DNA from: Polyangiaceae bacterium
GTDB lineage: Bacteria > Myxococcota_A > Polyangia > Polyangiales > Polyangiaceae
Direction: 5' to 3'
DNA: 37,094 bases
Assembly (NCBI GenBank): GCA_013361525.1
Contig: JABFXY010000111.1
Span: 1 to 37,094 of the forward strand
Shown piece by piece: positions 8,097 to 16,293 of the stretch (positions within the stretch are counted from its first letter, which is position 1; every line of letters begins with the position of its first letter). Position numbers and translations under genes: made by a program. The notes beneath the pieces are model-generated. The model was not told the DNA's origin. It ran no database searches and was given only the letters and a program-made list of their open reading frames with translations.

Positions 8097-9143
8097 TTAG
8101 ACCGAAGGCTCCGGCTCCAGAGCATAGAAGTCGCCGACGAGGCCTTCGACGAAGGCTTCGAGCTCGGGGGTCTTGAGCGCCGGGGCCATGAGGGGCCAGA
8201 GGGCTTCGACGAGGACGTCGAAGTTTGGCGTGATGGTCGCGCCGTAGGTGGCGAGCGCTTGGCGCAGAGGTTGTTTCTCGTGCGCGCGCACGATCATTTC
8301 GATCTTTGCGCGGCGGCGGCGCTTCGTCGCGTCCATCGAGCACACGTGTTTCGTCAGCTCGTGGCCGATCTGGCTCGAGAGCTCGGTCACGGCCTCGGAC
8401 GCGGGGGTCATCAGCTCGCTCACGGGCTGCTCGAGCACCCATGAAAACAGCTCTTTTCGGAGCGCGACGAACTGCGGCTCGCCGTTTCGTTTGATGACGA
8501 ACTCCGCGACCATCTTGAGCGCGCGCGTCGCGAAACCTTTCAAGAAGCGCTTTCGCTCGGGCTCGAGGCGCTTTTGGAACTCGTCGCGCACCGACTCGAA
8601 CGCCTTCGTGAATGCGCCGAGGCCGAACGCGATCGGTCCGCCGAGCTTCAAGAGGCTCGGGATGCCCCACTCGGCGCGGAACGGATCGACCTTCTCCGAA
8701 AATTCGCGGAGCGCATCGTCGAGGACGTCCCGTGCGATGTCCTCGAAGGCTCGGTGCGCGACGATCTTCTCCACGAACTTCGGCGAGACGAGCTCCGGCT
8801 GCTCGAGGAGCGTCTCGACCAGCGCACGCGCTTCGTCGGAGACGTACACACCGAGCTTCGCCGGGTCTTCACGCAAGCGAGACAGCTCGAGGAGGATCGC
8901 TGCGCGCACGAGCGGCCTCACCGACTTGGTGAGAAACGGATCCGTCGTGAAGTGCTCGACCACCCGCGCGACGCGGTCGACGTCGAAGAGCTCGCCGACC
9001 GGCGCCTCCATCACGGCGTGAAAGCCTGCCTCGAGGTTCTTGCGAAGCTGGGCCTTGCCCCACTCCGATGCGAGGCGGTCTTTCGCCCAAGCGACGTGCG
9101 CCGCGCGCCGCCGCTCTCGTTCGGTCCGTTCGTCGGTCGTCAT
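8097..9143 (-). CDS. Hypothetical alpha-helical protein
   Basis: A 348-aa protein without a signal peptide or convincing membrane segment. It is rich in charged and aliphatic residues in long predicted helices. I do not recognise the family. Visible features are a basic N-terminus (ERTERERRRAAHVAWAKDRL), a central SLLKLGGPIAFGLGAF stretch that is the only hydrophobic patch, and a basic segment KRRRRAKIEM. The frame is open for 96 codons upstream, but the ATG at 9143 overlaps the stop of the upstream lipase-like gene (ATGA), so the two are translationally coupled and that start is preferred. The coupling suggests a job connected with the lipase-like lipoprotein or its export, which is an inference only. 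Confidence 0.72.
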   Translation of the reverse strand: MTTDERTERERRRAAHVAWAKDRLASEWGKAQLRKNLEAGFHAVMEAPVGELFDVDRVARVVEHFTTDPFLTKSVRPLVRAAILLELSRLREDPAKLGVYVSDEARALVETLLEQPELVSPKFVEKIVAHRAFEDIARDVLDDALREFSEKVDPFRAEWGIPSLLKLGGPIAFGLGAFTKAFESVRDEFQKRLEPERKRFLKGFATRALKMVAEFVIKRNGEPQFVALRKELFSWVLEQPVSELMTPASEAVTELSSQIGHELTKHVCSMDATKRRRRAKIEMIVRAHEKQPLRQALATYGATITPNFDVLVEALWPLMAPALKTPELEAFVEGLVGDFYALEPEPSV

Positions 9144-12100
9144 GGAGTCGTCTCGAGGTATCCACACGTCGCCGCGTCGGCTTCCAAGCAGCGGTGCGAC
9201 GACGGGTTCGACAAGTAGTAGACGTCGGTCCCGTCCGTCTGGAAAAAGCGCGCGACCAGGTTCGTCAGATACGTCCCCGTGTCGAAGCTCTCGCAGGGGT
9301 TGCCGTTCACGAACGTATGCACGCCCTCGGGGACGACGTACGCGTCGAGCAGACCGGTCACGCGCCGGCTCGCGTCCGGCACCCATTGGCCGTCTGGGCC
9401 GAACGGAACACCGCGAAGGCGCGGCTCCCAAACCTGGTCTACCGACTCGTCGACCGCCGACGCCGTGTACCGCACCAGCCGGTGCGGAACGGGCGCGGAT
9501 TGCTCGAAGTAGAGCTGCTCACCTTCGTCGAGATCGTCGGCGTCGAAGAGCGCCTCTTCACATTTCTGCTCGCCGAGCGGCTCCGGCCTGCAGACGTCGG
9601 CCGTCTCGTCGCAATACGCACGCCCCACACAAGACACGCCTTTGGTCGCGCAACCCGTGGGGAAACATTGAGCGACGGAGCCGTCGGACTGTTCGTACGT
9701 GCCGTCGAGATCCGCGTTGGCGCTGGTCGCGCATGTTTCCCCGGCCGGGTGGCGCGCGAGCGCGGTGATGCCTTCGACGACGTGGCGGTTGATGAGGTCC
9801 TGATTCGGCGTCACGTTCCCGAGCGCTTCGAAGAGCGCGGCCGGCGTGACGTAGTCCGCATATTCGGGATACTTCGCGCCTTGCTCCGGGCGGAAGAACG
9901 GCAGCGCACCGCTCGCACGCGCGAACGCGATCCCGGAGTTGAGCGGCACGTTCATGTCGCCGATCGTGTTGACGGTGAGGACCGCGTGAGGAGCGATCTC
10001 CGCACCGAAGGGATCGGTCATCGTTCGAATGGCGTAGTAGGGCGCGAACGTCGCTGGATCGCCCGGCTCGAGCGCCATCTGCGCGAGCTGCAAGAAGCGA
10101 CGGAGCGACGGCGTCTGGCGGATTTGGCCGTAACCTTCCGCAGGCGCGACGAGCGGCGACCCTTCTTCGAAGAAGCGACCTTGGAACATGCTGCAGGTCG
10201 ACGCGAGACACGAATCGGTCATCACGCCGTTCTGCGCTCCCTCCAAGAAGCGGCCTTTGCCGTACTCCGACACCGTGAGCACCGGCGACGCAGCGCCGTC
10301 GAAGGTCGGACGACACGAGTCGTAGTCCTGAACGAGGTCTTCACCTTCGTAGAAGCTGACGAGGATGCGATCGTCGATCGACGCAGGAACGCCGACACGA
10401 AGCCTCGCCGTGTCGCGCACGCTGGCGCAGCGGAGCTCGTCGTTGTCGAGGTTGTGGACGAGCACCGTCGTGCCTTTGACATCGTTCGGATCGAGACACG
10501 AAATCTCGAGCTCGCCCGTGTCGTTCACGTCGGGCATCACCCATCGGAGCGACAGCTCACCAGCCGCGCATACGGTGCAGTCGTCGGCATCGCCCGCGCC
10601 GGTGCACGTGGCGCGCTCTTCCGACGGAACGGTCACGAGGAGCGGCCCCCACATGCGAAGGAGCACCGCCTCGATGACGCCGCCTTGGAAAGAGCGGACC
10701 CCGATATCGGTCAGGCCGGCGCCGCCCGAGCCGGGTGAGGCCGAGGTGACGTACGCATCGATTGCGCCGTGAATGCCGCTCAAAATGCCGCCGAGCGACT
10801 CGCCCCACGTTCCGTAGTGGGCGTCGGGGCCGCCGAGATCGGCGACGCCGTCGCCGTCGAAATCACCGGGGACGTCGATGGTGCCGTCGCCGTTCGTGTC
10901 GCAGAGTGAGCTTGCGGGTTGGTCCCACCCGGTGTCGACGTTTTTGCAGACGACGCGACCGTCGGTCTGTCCGAACGTGCGCAGAATCCGCACCAGCTGG
11001 ATGTGATCGAGCACCGACTGCCGGACGCCGTCGCGCGTGTGGAAGAGGTAGCTCGACCAGAAATCGCCGCCGGAATCGCCGCGGCCGTCGCCGTCGAGAT
11101 CGCGCGCACGCGTCTGAAGGAGCGAGTCGAAGACGGGGCCCGCGCATGCGCCGGCGAAGATGCCTTTCGCGAGCGTCTCGGTGCCGGCGTCTCCGAGATC
11201 GAGGCCGTGGCCCATTGCATTGATACCGACCGTCGCGAGCCCGTGCTCGGCGAGGTTGCCCGCGTAGAGGATCAGCTCGAGCAGATTGCCGGTGTACCCG
11301 TGGCCGTAGATGTTCACGTCGAAGGGCTGCTGGAACTGCGCCGTCGCCTTCGGCACGACGAGAAAGACCTGCACCTCGTCGGTCGTGATTTCGCCGGCGC
11401 CGGTCACGAAGTCGAGATCGAAGGCCGCCTTCGGATCCGCGTTGTCGGGACCACCCTCGAGGAAAAACGGCGAGCGGAACGTCGCGACGGCGATGTAATC
11501 GATGTTGTCGAAGGTCTTCAGCAGCAGGTGCGTATCGGGGCCGTCGCCCGATCCGAAGAGCTGCGAGACGGCGAGCTCGAGCGTGTCGCGGATATCTTCG
11601 ACGTGCACGATGTAGAGGTTGTCGGCTTTGTCGACACACGCCTCGTCGCTCTCCCAGCCGGACGGATCGACCGCGCCCTCGTCGAGATCGGTGACCTTTC
11701 CGACAGCGCGTAGAAGCTCCATCTCCGCGGGAAAATCGGAGCCGAGCCGCTTGAAGAGACCTTCGCCGTAGAGCCCGTCGCGGAGCACGCGCATGTCCTC
11801 GATCGTCGGCTGCGTCGTGAAGCCCCACGTGAAGGCGACGTGGGAGATGCCCGTCCCCGCGATGTCGCCGAAATACGCCGCGCGCGAGGGGTCGTCGATA
11901 ACCTCCGAGACGCGCTCGGCGATGGTGCGTTGGGTCGCGTGGTAGACGAGATCGAACGGCGATTTCACCGCGTCGCCGTTCGCGTCGACGAGGCGATCGG
12001 TGACGACGACCGCGTATTTCGTCATCTCGTCGAGCGGCAACAGCGGCCGGAAGACGAGCGTGTCCGTCTCGCGCTCGTAGTAGGTGAGCAGATGGTCGGC

Positions 12101-12913
12101 GACGCAGCGATCCCGCTGTTGGCGCGCGAGGCGACACTGCGGCTCTTCATAGGCGGGGTTCCTCGCGTCGTCGCAAATCGGATCCGGGTCGGGGCAGACG
12201 TACGCCTCGTCGAGGTTCGGCACGTCGAGGACGCCGTCGAAGTCGGTGTCGAGATCGGGCGTGAACGTCGCCTCGGTGATCGAGCCGTGCTTCGTCTCGT
12301 CGATCGTGTCGTAGACGAGGTTCCTCTCCGTCGCGCGCGTGTCGTTCGCCCAGTAGCGATCGAGCCGCTTGAGCGTGAGCTCGAAGTTGCCGTTGCCGAC
12401 GTCGATCGGGACGGGCAAACCCGTCTCGAGGTTGACGAGGTAGATCGCGTCGTTCTCGAAGTCGTAATCGTCGCCGTGGTGACGCTCTTCGATGTTCGCG
12501 AGATCGAGCGCGGACTGAGAAGGCGCGCGCGGCTCACCGCCGACCTCCGCGAGATCGAACGAGAGCGTGATGGGGCTGAACGTGCCCCACCCCTCGAGTC
12601 GATCGAAGCGCTCGCGTGCATCGCGCTCGATGGCGGTCGGCGCGAGGAGGCTCGCATTGATGCGCAATCCCGTGCGGCTCGTCGGATCGGGCCACGTCGC
12701 GGTGTCGTTCGGCAGCGGGATGTCCGGCAGCGGCTGATGCGCGAGATCGAAGCGAACGCGCGCGCCGGGGCCCGACGGCGTGCGGCCGAAATCGAGCGGC
12801 GCGTCGTCGTCGCAAGCCGGCCCGAGCGCGAGGCCCGAGGCAGCGATCGCGACGGTTGCGAAGAGCTTGCGAGCGCTGCCGACGCGGGACCAAACACCGG
12901 CCTGCGAGAACAT
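9140..12913 (-). CDS. Very large lipase-like alpha/beta-hydrolase lipoprotein
   Basis: A protein of about 1257 aa with a signal peptide ending in LGPAC followed by DDDAPL, a probable lipoprotein. The N-terminal third (PLPNDTATWPDPTSRTGLR, YAVVVTDRLVDANG) resembles the N-terminal region of bacterial extracellular lipases. The hydrolase core shows NIYGHGYTGN (about 540, oxyanion-loop-like) and GTWGESLGGI (about 705), a GxSxG nucleophile elbow. NTIGDMNVPLNSG further on could carry the acid. Between the two motifs lie three DxDGDGxxD-type calcium-loop sequences (DLDGDGRGD, DTNGDGTID, DFDGDGVAD). The C-terminal part is Cys-rich. The ATG at 12913 has GAAGGA seven bases upstream; ATG 12928 and GTG 12961 are alternatives. 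The substrate is unknown: lipase, esterase or depolymerase. Confidence 0.78.
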   Translation of the reverse strand: MFSQAGVWSRVGSARKLFATVAIAASGLALGPACDDDAPLDFGRTPSGPGARVRFDLAHQPLPDIPLPNDTATWPDPTSRTGLRINASLLAPTAIERDARERFDRLEGWGTFSPITLSFDLAEVGGEPRAPSQSALDLANIEERHHGDDYDFENDAIYLVNLETGLPVPIDVGNGNFELTLKRLDRYWANDTRATERNLVYDTIDETKHGSITEATFTPDLDTDFDGVLDVPNLDEAYVCPDPDPICDDARNPAYEEPQCRLARQQRDRCVADHLLTYYERETDTLVFRPLLPLDEMTKYAVVVTDRLVDANGDAVKSPFDLVYHATQRTIAERVSEVIDDPSRAAYFGDIAGTGISHVAFTWGFTTQPTIEDMRVLRDGLYGEGLFKRLGSDFPAEMELLRAVGKVTDLDEGAVDPSGWESDEACVDKADNLYIVHVEDIRDTLELAVSQLFGSGDGPDTHLLLKTFDNIDYIAVATFRSPFFLEGGPDNADPKAAFDLDFVTGAGEITTDEVQVFLVVPKATAQFQQPFDVNIYGHGYTGNLLELILYAGNLAEHGLATVGINAMGHGLDLGDAGTETLAKGIFAGACAGPVFDSLLQTRARDLDGDGRGDSGGDFWSSYLFHTRDGVRQSVLDHIQLVRILRTFGQTDGRVVCKNVDTGWDQPASSLCDTNGDGTIDVPGDFDGDGVADLGGPDAHYGTWGESLGGILSGIHGAIDAYVTSASPGSGGAGLTDIGVRSFQGGVIEAVLLRMWGPLLVTVPSEERATCTGAGDADDCTVCAAGELSLRWVMPDVNDTGELEISCLDPNDVKGTTVLVHNLDNDELRCASVRDTARLRVGVPASIDDRILVSFYEGEDLVQDYDSCRPTFDGAASPVLTVSEYGKGRFLEGAQNGVMTDSCLASTCSMFQGRFFEEGSPLVAPAEGYGQIRQTPSLRRFLQLAQMALEPGDPATFAPYYAIRTMTDPFGAEIAPHAVLTVNTIGDMNVPLNSGIAFARASGALPFFRPEQGAKYPEYADYVTPAALFEALGNVTPNQDLINRHVVEGITALARHPAGETCATSANADLDGTYEQSDGSVAQCFPTGCATKGVSCVGRAYCDETADVCRPEPLGEQKCEEALFDADDLDEGEQLYFEQSAPVPHRLVRYTASAVDESVDQVWEPRLRGVPFGPDGQWVPDASRRVTGLLDAYVVPEGVHTFVNGNPCESFDTGTYLTNLVARFFQTDGTDVYYLSNPSSHRCLEADAATCGYLETTP

Positions 12914-13079
12914 GGACCGATCCTTCATCGAATCTTCAGGTGTCGTCATTGCCTGTCGCACGCGACGACGTTGCTCGGTGTGCGGGTCAAGTTATCGTCC
13001 GTGCGCGACAGAGACCTACAAGGATTTACAACTTCGTGACAATCCAGCGAAGGGTGGATGTTAATTCCCGACCGACGGA

Positions 13080-14630
13080 ATGAATATCGCCCTTTGCGTT
13101 CTCTACTTTGGGGTGTTGCTGTTTCTTTCTGCGTACGGGTTGCACCGGCTCCACCTCGTGGTGCTCTGCCGGCTCCATCGCCGTCGCCTCCAAGCGTTGG
13201 TCGAGGCCGCACCGTACGTCTCCGAGCAGGATGAGACGCGTCTTCCGCGCGTGACGATCCAGCTTCCCCTCTTCAACGAGTCGACGGTGACGAACCGTCT
13301 GCTCGATGCAGTCGCGAAGATGGACTACCCGGCGAGCCGTCTCGAGCTGCAGGTGCTCGACGACTCCACCGACGAGACGCAGGCGATCGCGCACGCGCAC
13401 GTGGAGCGGCTGCGCGCGCAAGGGCTCGACGCGGTCTACATCCACCGCGTCGATCGCACCGGCTACAAGGCGGGCGCCCTCGACAACGGCCTGAAGGTCG
13501 CAAAGGGCGATCTCGTCGCCGTGTTCGACGCCGACTTCCTTCCTCAGCCGGAGTTCGTGCGCAGTGTCGTCGGCCACTTCAACGACCCGAAGGTCGCGAT
13601 GGTGCAGACGCGCTGGGGCCACCTCAACCGCGAGCACTCCGCGCTCACGCAGATCCAGGCGCTCATGCTCGACGGTCACCACCTCGTCGAGAACCGCGCG
13701 CGCTGCGGTGCGGGCTTCCTCTTCAACTTCTCGGGCACCGGCGGTGTCTGGCGCCGCGAAGCGATCCAAGACGCGGGCGGCTGGCAGCACGACACGCTCA
13801 CGGAGGATCTCGATCTTTCGTACCGCGCGCAGCTCAAGGGCTGGCGCTTCGTGTACCGCCCCGACGTCGTTACGCCGTCCGAGCTCCCGGAAGAGGTCTC
13901 CGCCGTTCGCGCGCAGCAATACCGCTGGGCGAAGGGCACCGTGCAGACAGCCCGCAAGCTCATGGGCCGCGTGATGCGCGCAGATCTCTCGGTGAGCCAA
14001 CGCATCGAGGCCTTCTTCCACCTGACGCCGCATTTCGCCTACCCGCTCCTCGTCCTCCTGAGCGTGCTGCTTCTGCCGGCGCTCATCCTGATCCCGGCGG
14101 CGAGCAACTCGACGATGATCCTCGTCGACCTGCCGCTGCTCACTGCGACGACCGGCTCGCTCGCTGCGTTCTACATGGAGGCGGAGCGTGCGCAGGGTCG
14201 CGGGCGTCTGCGCGCGCTCGCCCGACTGCCGATGCTCATCGCGCTCGGCACCGGGCTCGCCCCCCACCTCACCAAGGCGGTCTTCGACGGCCTGAAGAAC
14301 ATGGCAGGCGAGTTCGTTCGCACGCCGAAGCAGGGCACCAACCGCGCGCGCTACAAGGCCCGCACGGACATGCCCTGGATGGAGATTGGCCTTTCCTTCG
14401 TGTCGTTCTGCTCGGTCGTCGCGTCCGTCCGGACCGGCCACTGGTTCGCGACCCCGTTCGCCGGCCTCTTCACGATCGGCTACGCGTACGTCGCAATGCT
14501 CGTCTACACCGAGCAGACCACGCGGAAGCGCGCCAAGACGGCTGTGGCAATTTCGAGCGAGCGGCCGAGCGATGCGCCCGCGGCCCTCAACACGCAGGAA
14601 CCGGTCGAGAGCCCGGTCGCCGTCCCGTGA
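13080..14630 (+). CDS. Membrane GT2 glycosyltransferase (cellulose synthase-like)
   Basis: A 516-aa inner-membrane processive beta-glycosyltransferase. An N-terminal transmembrane helix (about 2-24) precedes a GT-A catalytic domain with LPLFNES (62-68), DDSTDE (94-99), the metal-binding DAD (150-152), TED (241-243) with the catalytic-base Asp, and QYRWAKG (280-286), the Q(Q/R)xRW motif of processive synthases. Four or so helices follow (about 310-480). This arrangement fits a glucomannan, cellulose-like or other beta-glycan synthase. No PilZ domain or export partner is visible nearby. The gene is divergent from the lipase-like gene with about 165 bp between starts, and a terminator follows. 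It probably contributes to exopolysaccharide; the sugar cannot be read from the sequence. Confidence 0.88.
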   Translation: MNIALCVLYFGVLLFLSAYGLHRLHLVVLCRLHRRRLQALVEAAPYVSEQDETRLPRVTIQLPLFNESTVTNRLLDAVAKMDYPASRLELQVLDDSTDETQAIAHAHVERLRAQGLDAVYIHRVDRTGYKAGALDNGLKVAKGDLVAVFDADFLPQPEFVRSVVGHFNDPKVAMVQTRWGHLNREHSALTQIQALMLDGHHLVENRARCGAGFLFNFSGTGGVWRREAIQDAGGWQHDTLTEDLDLSYRAQLKGWRFVYRPDVVTPSELPEEVSAVRAQQYRWAKGTVQTARKLMGRVMRADLSVSQRIEAFFHLTPHFAYPLLVLLSVLLLPALILIPAASNSTMILVDLPLLTATTGSLAAFYMEAERAQGRGRLRALARLPMLIALGTGLAPHLTKAVFDGLKNMAGEFVRTPKQGTNRARYKARTDMPWMEIGLSFVSFCSVVASVRTGHWFATPFAGLFTIGYAYVAMLVYTEQTTRKRAKTAVAISSERPSDAPAALNTQEPVESPVAVP

Positions 14631-14693
14631 CGCTGCACCTGACGGTGCCAGAGCACCATTCGAGGTGGGCTCGATTCGAGCCCTCTTGAAGCC

Positions 14694-14735
14694 CGAGAGC
14701 CGTCCCACTTATTCTGGGTCGGCTCTCACTGTTTT
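14694..14735 (+). terminator. Rho-independent terminator after the GT2 gene
   Basis: The stem GAGAGCCG / CGGCTCTC (14694-14701, 14719-14726) continues with ccca/tggg pairing inside. It is followed by actgttttgttg, a modest T-rich tail. A second small hairpin, gggctc-gattc-gagccc, lies at 14667-14683. Together they separate the GT2 gene from ihfA. Confidence 0.6.
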
Positions 14736-14786
14736 GTTGGGCCAACGCCAGCTGCAGCCTAGCCTCTGGCGTGAGGGGGCAGGGGA

Positions 14787-15116
14787 ATGACAAAGGCAGA
14801 GATCGTCCAGGCCATTTACAACCGTCTCGGCGGGTTCTCGAAGAAGGAGGCGGCGGATCTCGTCGACCTCGTCTTCGACACCATGAAGGAGACGCTCGCC
14901 CGCGGCGAGAAGATCAAGGTCTCGGGCTTCGGCAACTTCGTCCTTCGGGACAAGCGCCAACGCCAGGGACGAAATCCGCAAACGGGTGAGCCCATGCTCA
15001 TCACGGAGCGGAGGGTCCTCAACTTCAAGGCAAGCAACATCTTGAAGCAGGGCCTCAACCCCGAGCGCGGTCGAACCGTCTCGGACAACAACAACAGCGC
15101 AGCAGCCAACGGATAA
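14787..15116 (+). CDS. ihfA: Integration host factor alpha-like DNA-bending protein
   Basis: A 109-aa protein of the HU/IHF family that binds and bends DNA in the nucleoid. The N-terminal helices (MTKAEIVQAIYNRL, FSKKEAADLVDLVFDTMKE) and the core (GEKIKVSGFGNFVLRDK) are typical. The beta-arm carries GRNPQTGEPMLI with the intercalating-proline position conserved. The combination of TKA..., FGNF and RNPQTGE favours IHF-alpha over HU. The last 12-15 residues (RTVSDNNNSAAANG) extend past the family end. A strong ribosome-binding region (gagggggcagggga) precedes the ATG. The neighbouring merR gene fits the ihfA-merR pairing often seen after pheST in proteobacteria; pheST is absent here. Confidence 0.92.
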   Translation: MTKAEIVQAIYNRLGGFSKKEAADLVDLVFDTMKETLARGEKIKVSGFGNFVLRDKRQRQGRNPQTGEPMLITERRVLNFKASNILKQGLNPERGRTVSDNNNSAAANG

Positions 15117-15264
15117 GCGATCCGGCGGGTCAGCCCCCGTTGGCTTTCCCGCTGGCGCGCCCCCTTTGGCCTCGAGCACCTGAGGCTGCGGCGGCACCCG
15201 TGCGCCTTTGGGGCCGACCGGTCGCTCGTCTCGAGTATATAGGGAGGTCCGAGGACGGACGCAC

Positions 15265-15663
15265 TTGGCGAATCGGACCGATCGTCTTCAGAAGCTCTAC
15301 TACCGCATCGGTGAGGTCTCGAGCATCGTCGGGGTCGAGCCGCACGTACTCCGCTATTGGGAGAGCGAGTTTCGATCGGTCCGTCCGCAGAAGTCGGCGC
15401 GCGGCCAACGCATCTACTCGCGCCGCGACGTCGACACGCTCCTGAAGGTGAAGGAGCTGCTCTATTCGCATCGGTTCACGATCGCGGGCGCGAAGCGCAA
15501 GCTCCGCGACGGCGGAATCGAGCCGGCCGCCGAACCCGCAGCTGTGAAAGACCTGACGAGCGTGCGCCTGCTCCGTGATCGGCTGCAGGCATTGCGCGCC
15601 AAGGCGCACGCGCTGCTCGCCGACGTCGATCGCTGGGGCCAGGACGAGCCGCAAGGCTCGTGA
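15265..15663 (+). CDS. MerR family transcriptional regulator
   Basis: A protein of about 132 aa. The winged helix-turn-helix is plain: YYRIGEVSSIVGVEPHVLRYWESEF followed by a wing with RGQRIYSRRDVDTLLKVKEL (quoted in parts: IGEVSSIVGV, LRYWESEF, RIYSRRDVD). A short C-terminal coiled coil (LLRDRLQALRAKAHALLADV) would make the dimer. No effector domain or metal-binding cysteines are present, as in the small MerR proteins encoded next to ihfA. No ATG exists in the right place. The TTG at 15265 with gaggac eight bases upstream is preferred over a TTG at 15208. Its stop overlaps the next start, so it is co-translated with a membrane protein gene. Confidence 0.85.
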   Translation: MANRTDRLQKLYYRIGEVSSIVGVEPHVLRYWESEFRSVRPQKSARGQRIYSRRDVDTLLKVKELLYSHRFTIAGAKRKLRDGGIEPAAEPAAVKDLTSVRLLRDRLQALRAKAHALLADVDRWGQDEPQGS

Positions 15664-16289
15664 CCGAGCCCGGGGCGCCGACGCCGGACCTTCTCTACGC
15701 CGCTGACGGTTACGTCGTCCGCGTCGTCGTGCCCACGTCGACGCGCTCGAGCCCGCCTCTCGAATCGGTCGACGTCTCGCGGCTACCCGGTGCACGAATC
15801 GTCGCGCTCGCTCGGTTCGACGCGGACGGCGTCGTCGCATTCGGCGGGTGCGCGCGCGGGCCTTCGGGGAAGTTCGCGCCCGGCCTGGAAGGCGTGTTGT
15901 TCGATCGAGCGACGGCGCTTGCGCTGAAGACGCTCGAGGTCGCCCCGTCGAATCTGACTGTCGAGCGCGACGTCGCACACGAGCGCTCCTTCGAACGGCG
16001 CGCGACCGCGGCCTCCGACAAAGGCGCGGTCGTCGTGCATCAGCTGCTGACCTTCGACGGGCCCGAGCGCGATCTGGTGCTCTGCACCGTCGCGTGCGCG
16101 GGCCGAGGATGTGAGGCGGCCGAGGTGCGAGCCGAAGGCACGTTGCCCACGCCGCCCGCACCCAACATCGTCCTACGCGCCTTCTTCTACACCGCCGAGC
16201 ACCCCTTTCCGGTCCTCGGCGGGGGCGCAGCGCTCTGCCTGTTGCTCGTCGCGGTGATTCTGTGGCGTCGGCCTTATCCGCGGCCCTGA
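15660..16289 (+). CDS. Tail-anchored membrane protein of unknown function
   Basis: A 209-aa protein with a soluble N-terminal part of about 175 residues and one hydrophobic helix near the C-terminus (VLGGGAALCLLLVAVILW) followed by RRPYPRP, so it is probably C-terminally anchored with the tail in the cytoplasm. I do not recognise the soluble domain. It has no signal peptide, but holds four cysteines, three clustered in LCTVACAGRGCEAAE. The GTG start at 15660 overlaps the merR stop. It converges with the VWA-like lipoprotein gene with only four bases between stops. The coupling to merR suggests shared expression, not a known function. Confidence 0.68.
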   Translation: MTEPGAPTPDLLYAADGYVVRVVVPTSTRSSPPLESVDVSRLPGARIVALARFDADGVVAFGGCARGPSGKFAPGLEGVLFDRATALALKTLEVAPSNLTVERDVAHERSFERRATAASDKGAVVVHQLLTFDGPERDLVLCTVACAGRGCEAAEVRAEGTLPTPPAPNIVLRAFFYTAEHPFPVLGGGAALCLLLVAVILWRRPYPRP

Positions 16290-16293
16290 GCTA

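Noticed and set aside
9068..10738. Plus-strand open frame of about 550 codons opposite the lipase-like gene
   Set aside because: No start signal or domain; Arg-rich shadow of the minus-strand gene.
15208..15264. Earlier TTG start for the MerR gene
   Set aside because: The added residues (GPTGRSSRVYREVRG) are not part of the MerR fold, and the TTG at 15265 has a better-placed ribosome-binding site.
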